Shown here piece by piece: positions 5,620-5,626 of a stretch of DNA of 5,626 nt. This DNA comes from a bacterium UBP10_UBA1149 (GTDB taxonomy: Bacteria; Desulfobacterota; Binatia; UBA1149). Every line of letters starts with the position of its first letter. Position 1 is the stretch's first letter. The position numbers and the translations under genes were made by a program. The notes beneath the pieces were generated by a model. The model was not told the origin of the DNA, searched no databases, and worked only from the letters and a program-made list of their open reading frames with translations. The DNA lies in assembly GCA_002311335.1 (NCBI GenBank), contig DBZX01000062.1:382-6007 (forward strand). The letters are read 5' to 3'.

Positions 5620-5626
5620 GAGACTC

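Noticed and set aside
1..5626. Search for mobile elements, CRISPR arrays, toxin-antitoxin or defence genes
   Set aside because: No transposase, integrase, phage, repeat-spacer or small toxin-like gene is visible. Every coding stretch belongs to a well-known housekeeping family, so a new system is not claimed.

Overview
The window is GC-rich and almost fully coding. It holds five complete protein genes and one tRNA gene cut by the left edge. The content is core housekeeping: translation (tRNA-Thr, rlmB, rpsI, rplM), arginine biosynthesis (argC), and export of lipopolysaccharide to the outer membrane (lptF, lptG). The LptF/LptG pair points to a Gram-negative, diderm host. The order rplM-rpsI-argC, together with rlmB immediately before a tRNA-Thr(TGT), is what I recall from deltaproteobacteria in the broad sense (Desulfobacterota, Myxococcota and relatives). 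The host is probably from that group or a nearby uncultured lineage, but this is inference from gene order and protein similarity, not a phylogeny.

Layout from left to right. Positions 1-39 (minus) are the 5' half of tRNA-Thr(TGT); the rest lies off the left edge, where a tRNA cluster and tuf would be expected. Positions 194-931 (minus) are rlmB, reading towards the tRNA, with a possible in-frame extension to a GTG at 1021. Positions 932-1198 form a divergent gap with a good candidate sigma70-type promoter for lptF. Positions 1199-3450 (plus) are lptF and lptG, overlapping by 4 nt. Positions 3451-3484 are a short convergent gap with a 12-bp palindrome. Positions 3485-5521 (minus) are rplM, rpsI and argC, read in that order. 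Positions 5522-5626 are the rplM leader, which has several overlapping inverted and direct repeats.

How the genes work together. LptF and LptG form the transmembrane part of the LptB2FG ABC transporter; the ATPase LptB is not in this window. L13 and S9 are co-transcribed ribosomal proteins, and argC follows S9 so closely that it is almost certainly on the same mRNA, tying an arginine enzyme to ribosomal protein expression. RlmB modifies 23S rRNA.

I found no mobile element, CRISPR array, defence system or unknown gene, so no candidate new system is claimed. The most interesting non-coding signal is the rplM leader, where the ribosome binding site sits in a perfect hairpin and two other helices compete for one segment. 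Smaller points are an extended N-terminus on S9, an ambiguous start and altered linker in RlmB, and lptFG lying on the opposite strand inside an otherwise translation-related neighbourhood.
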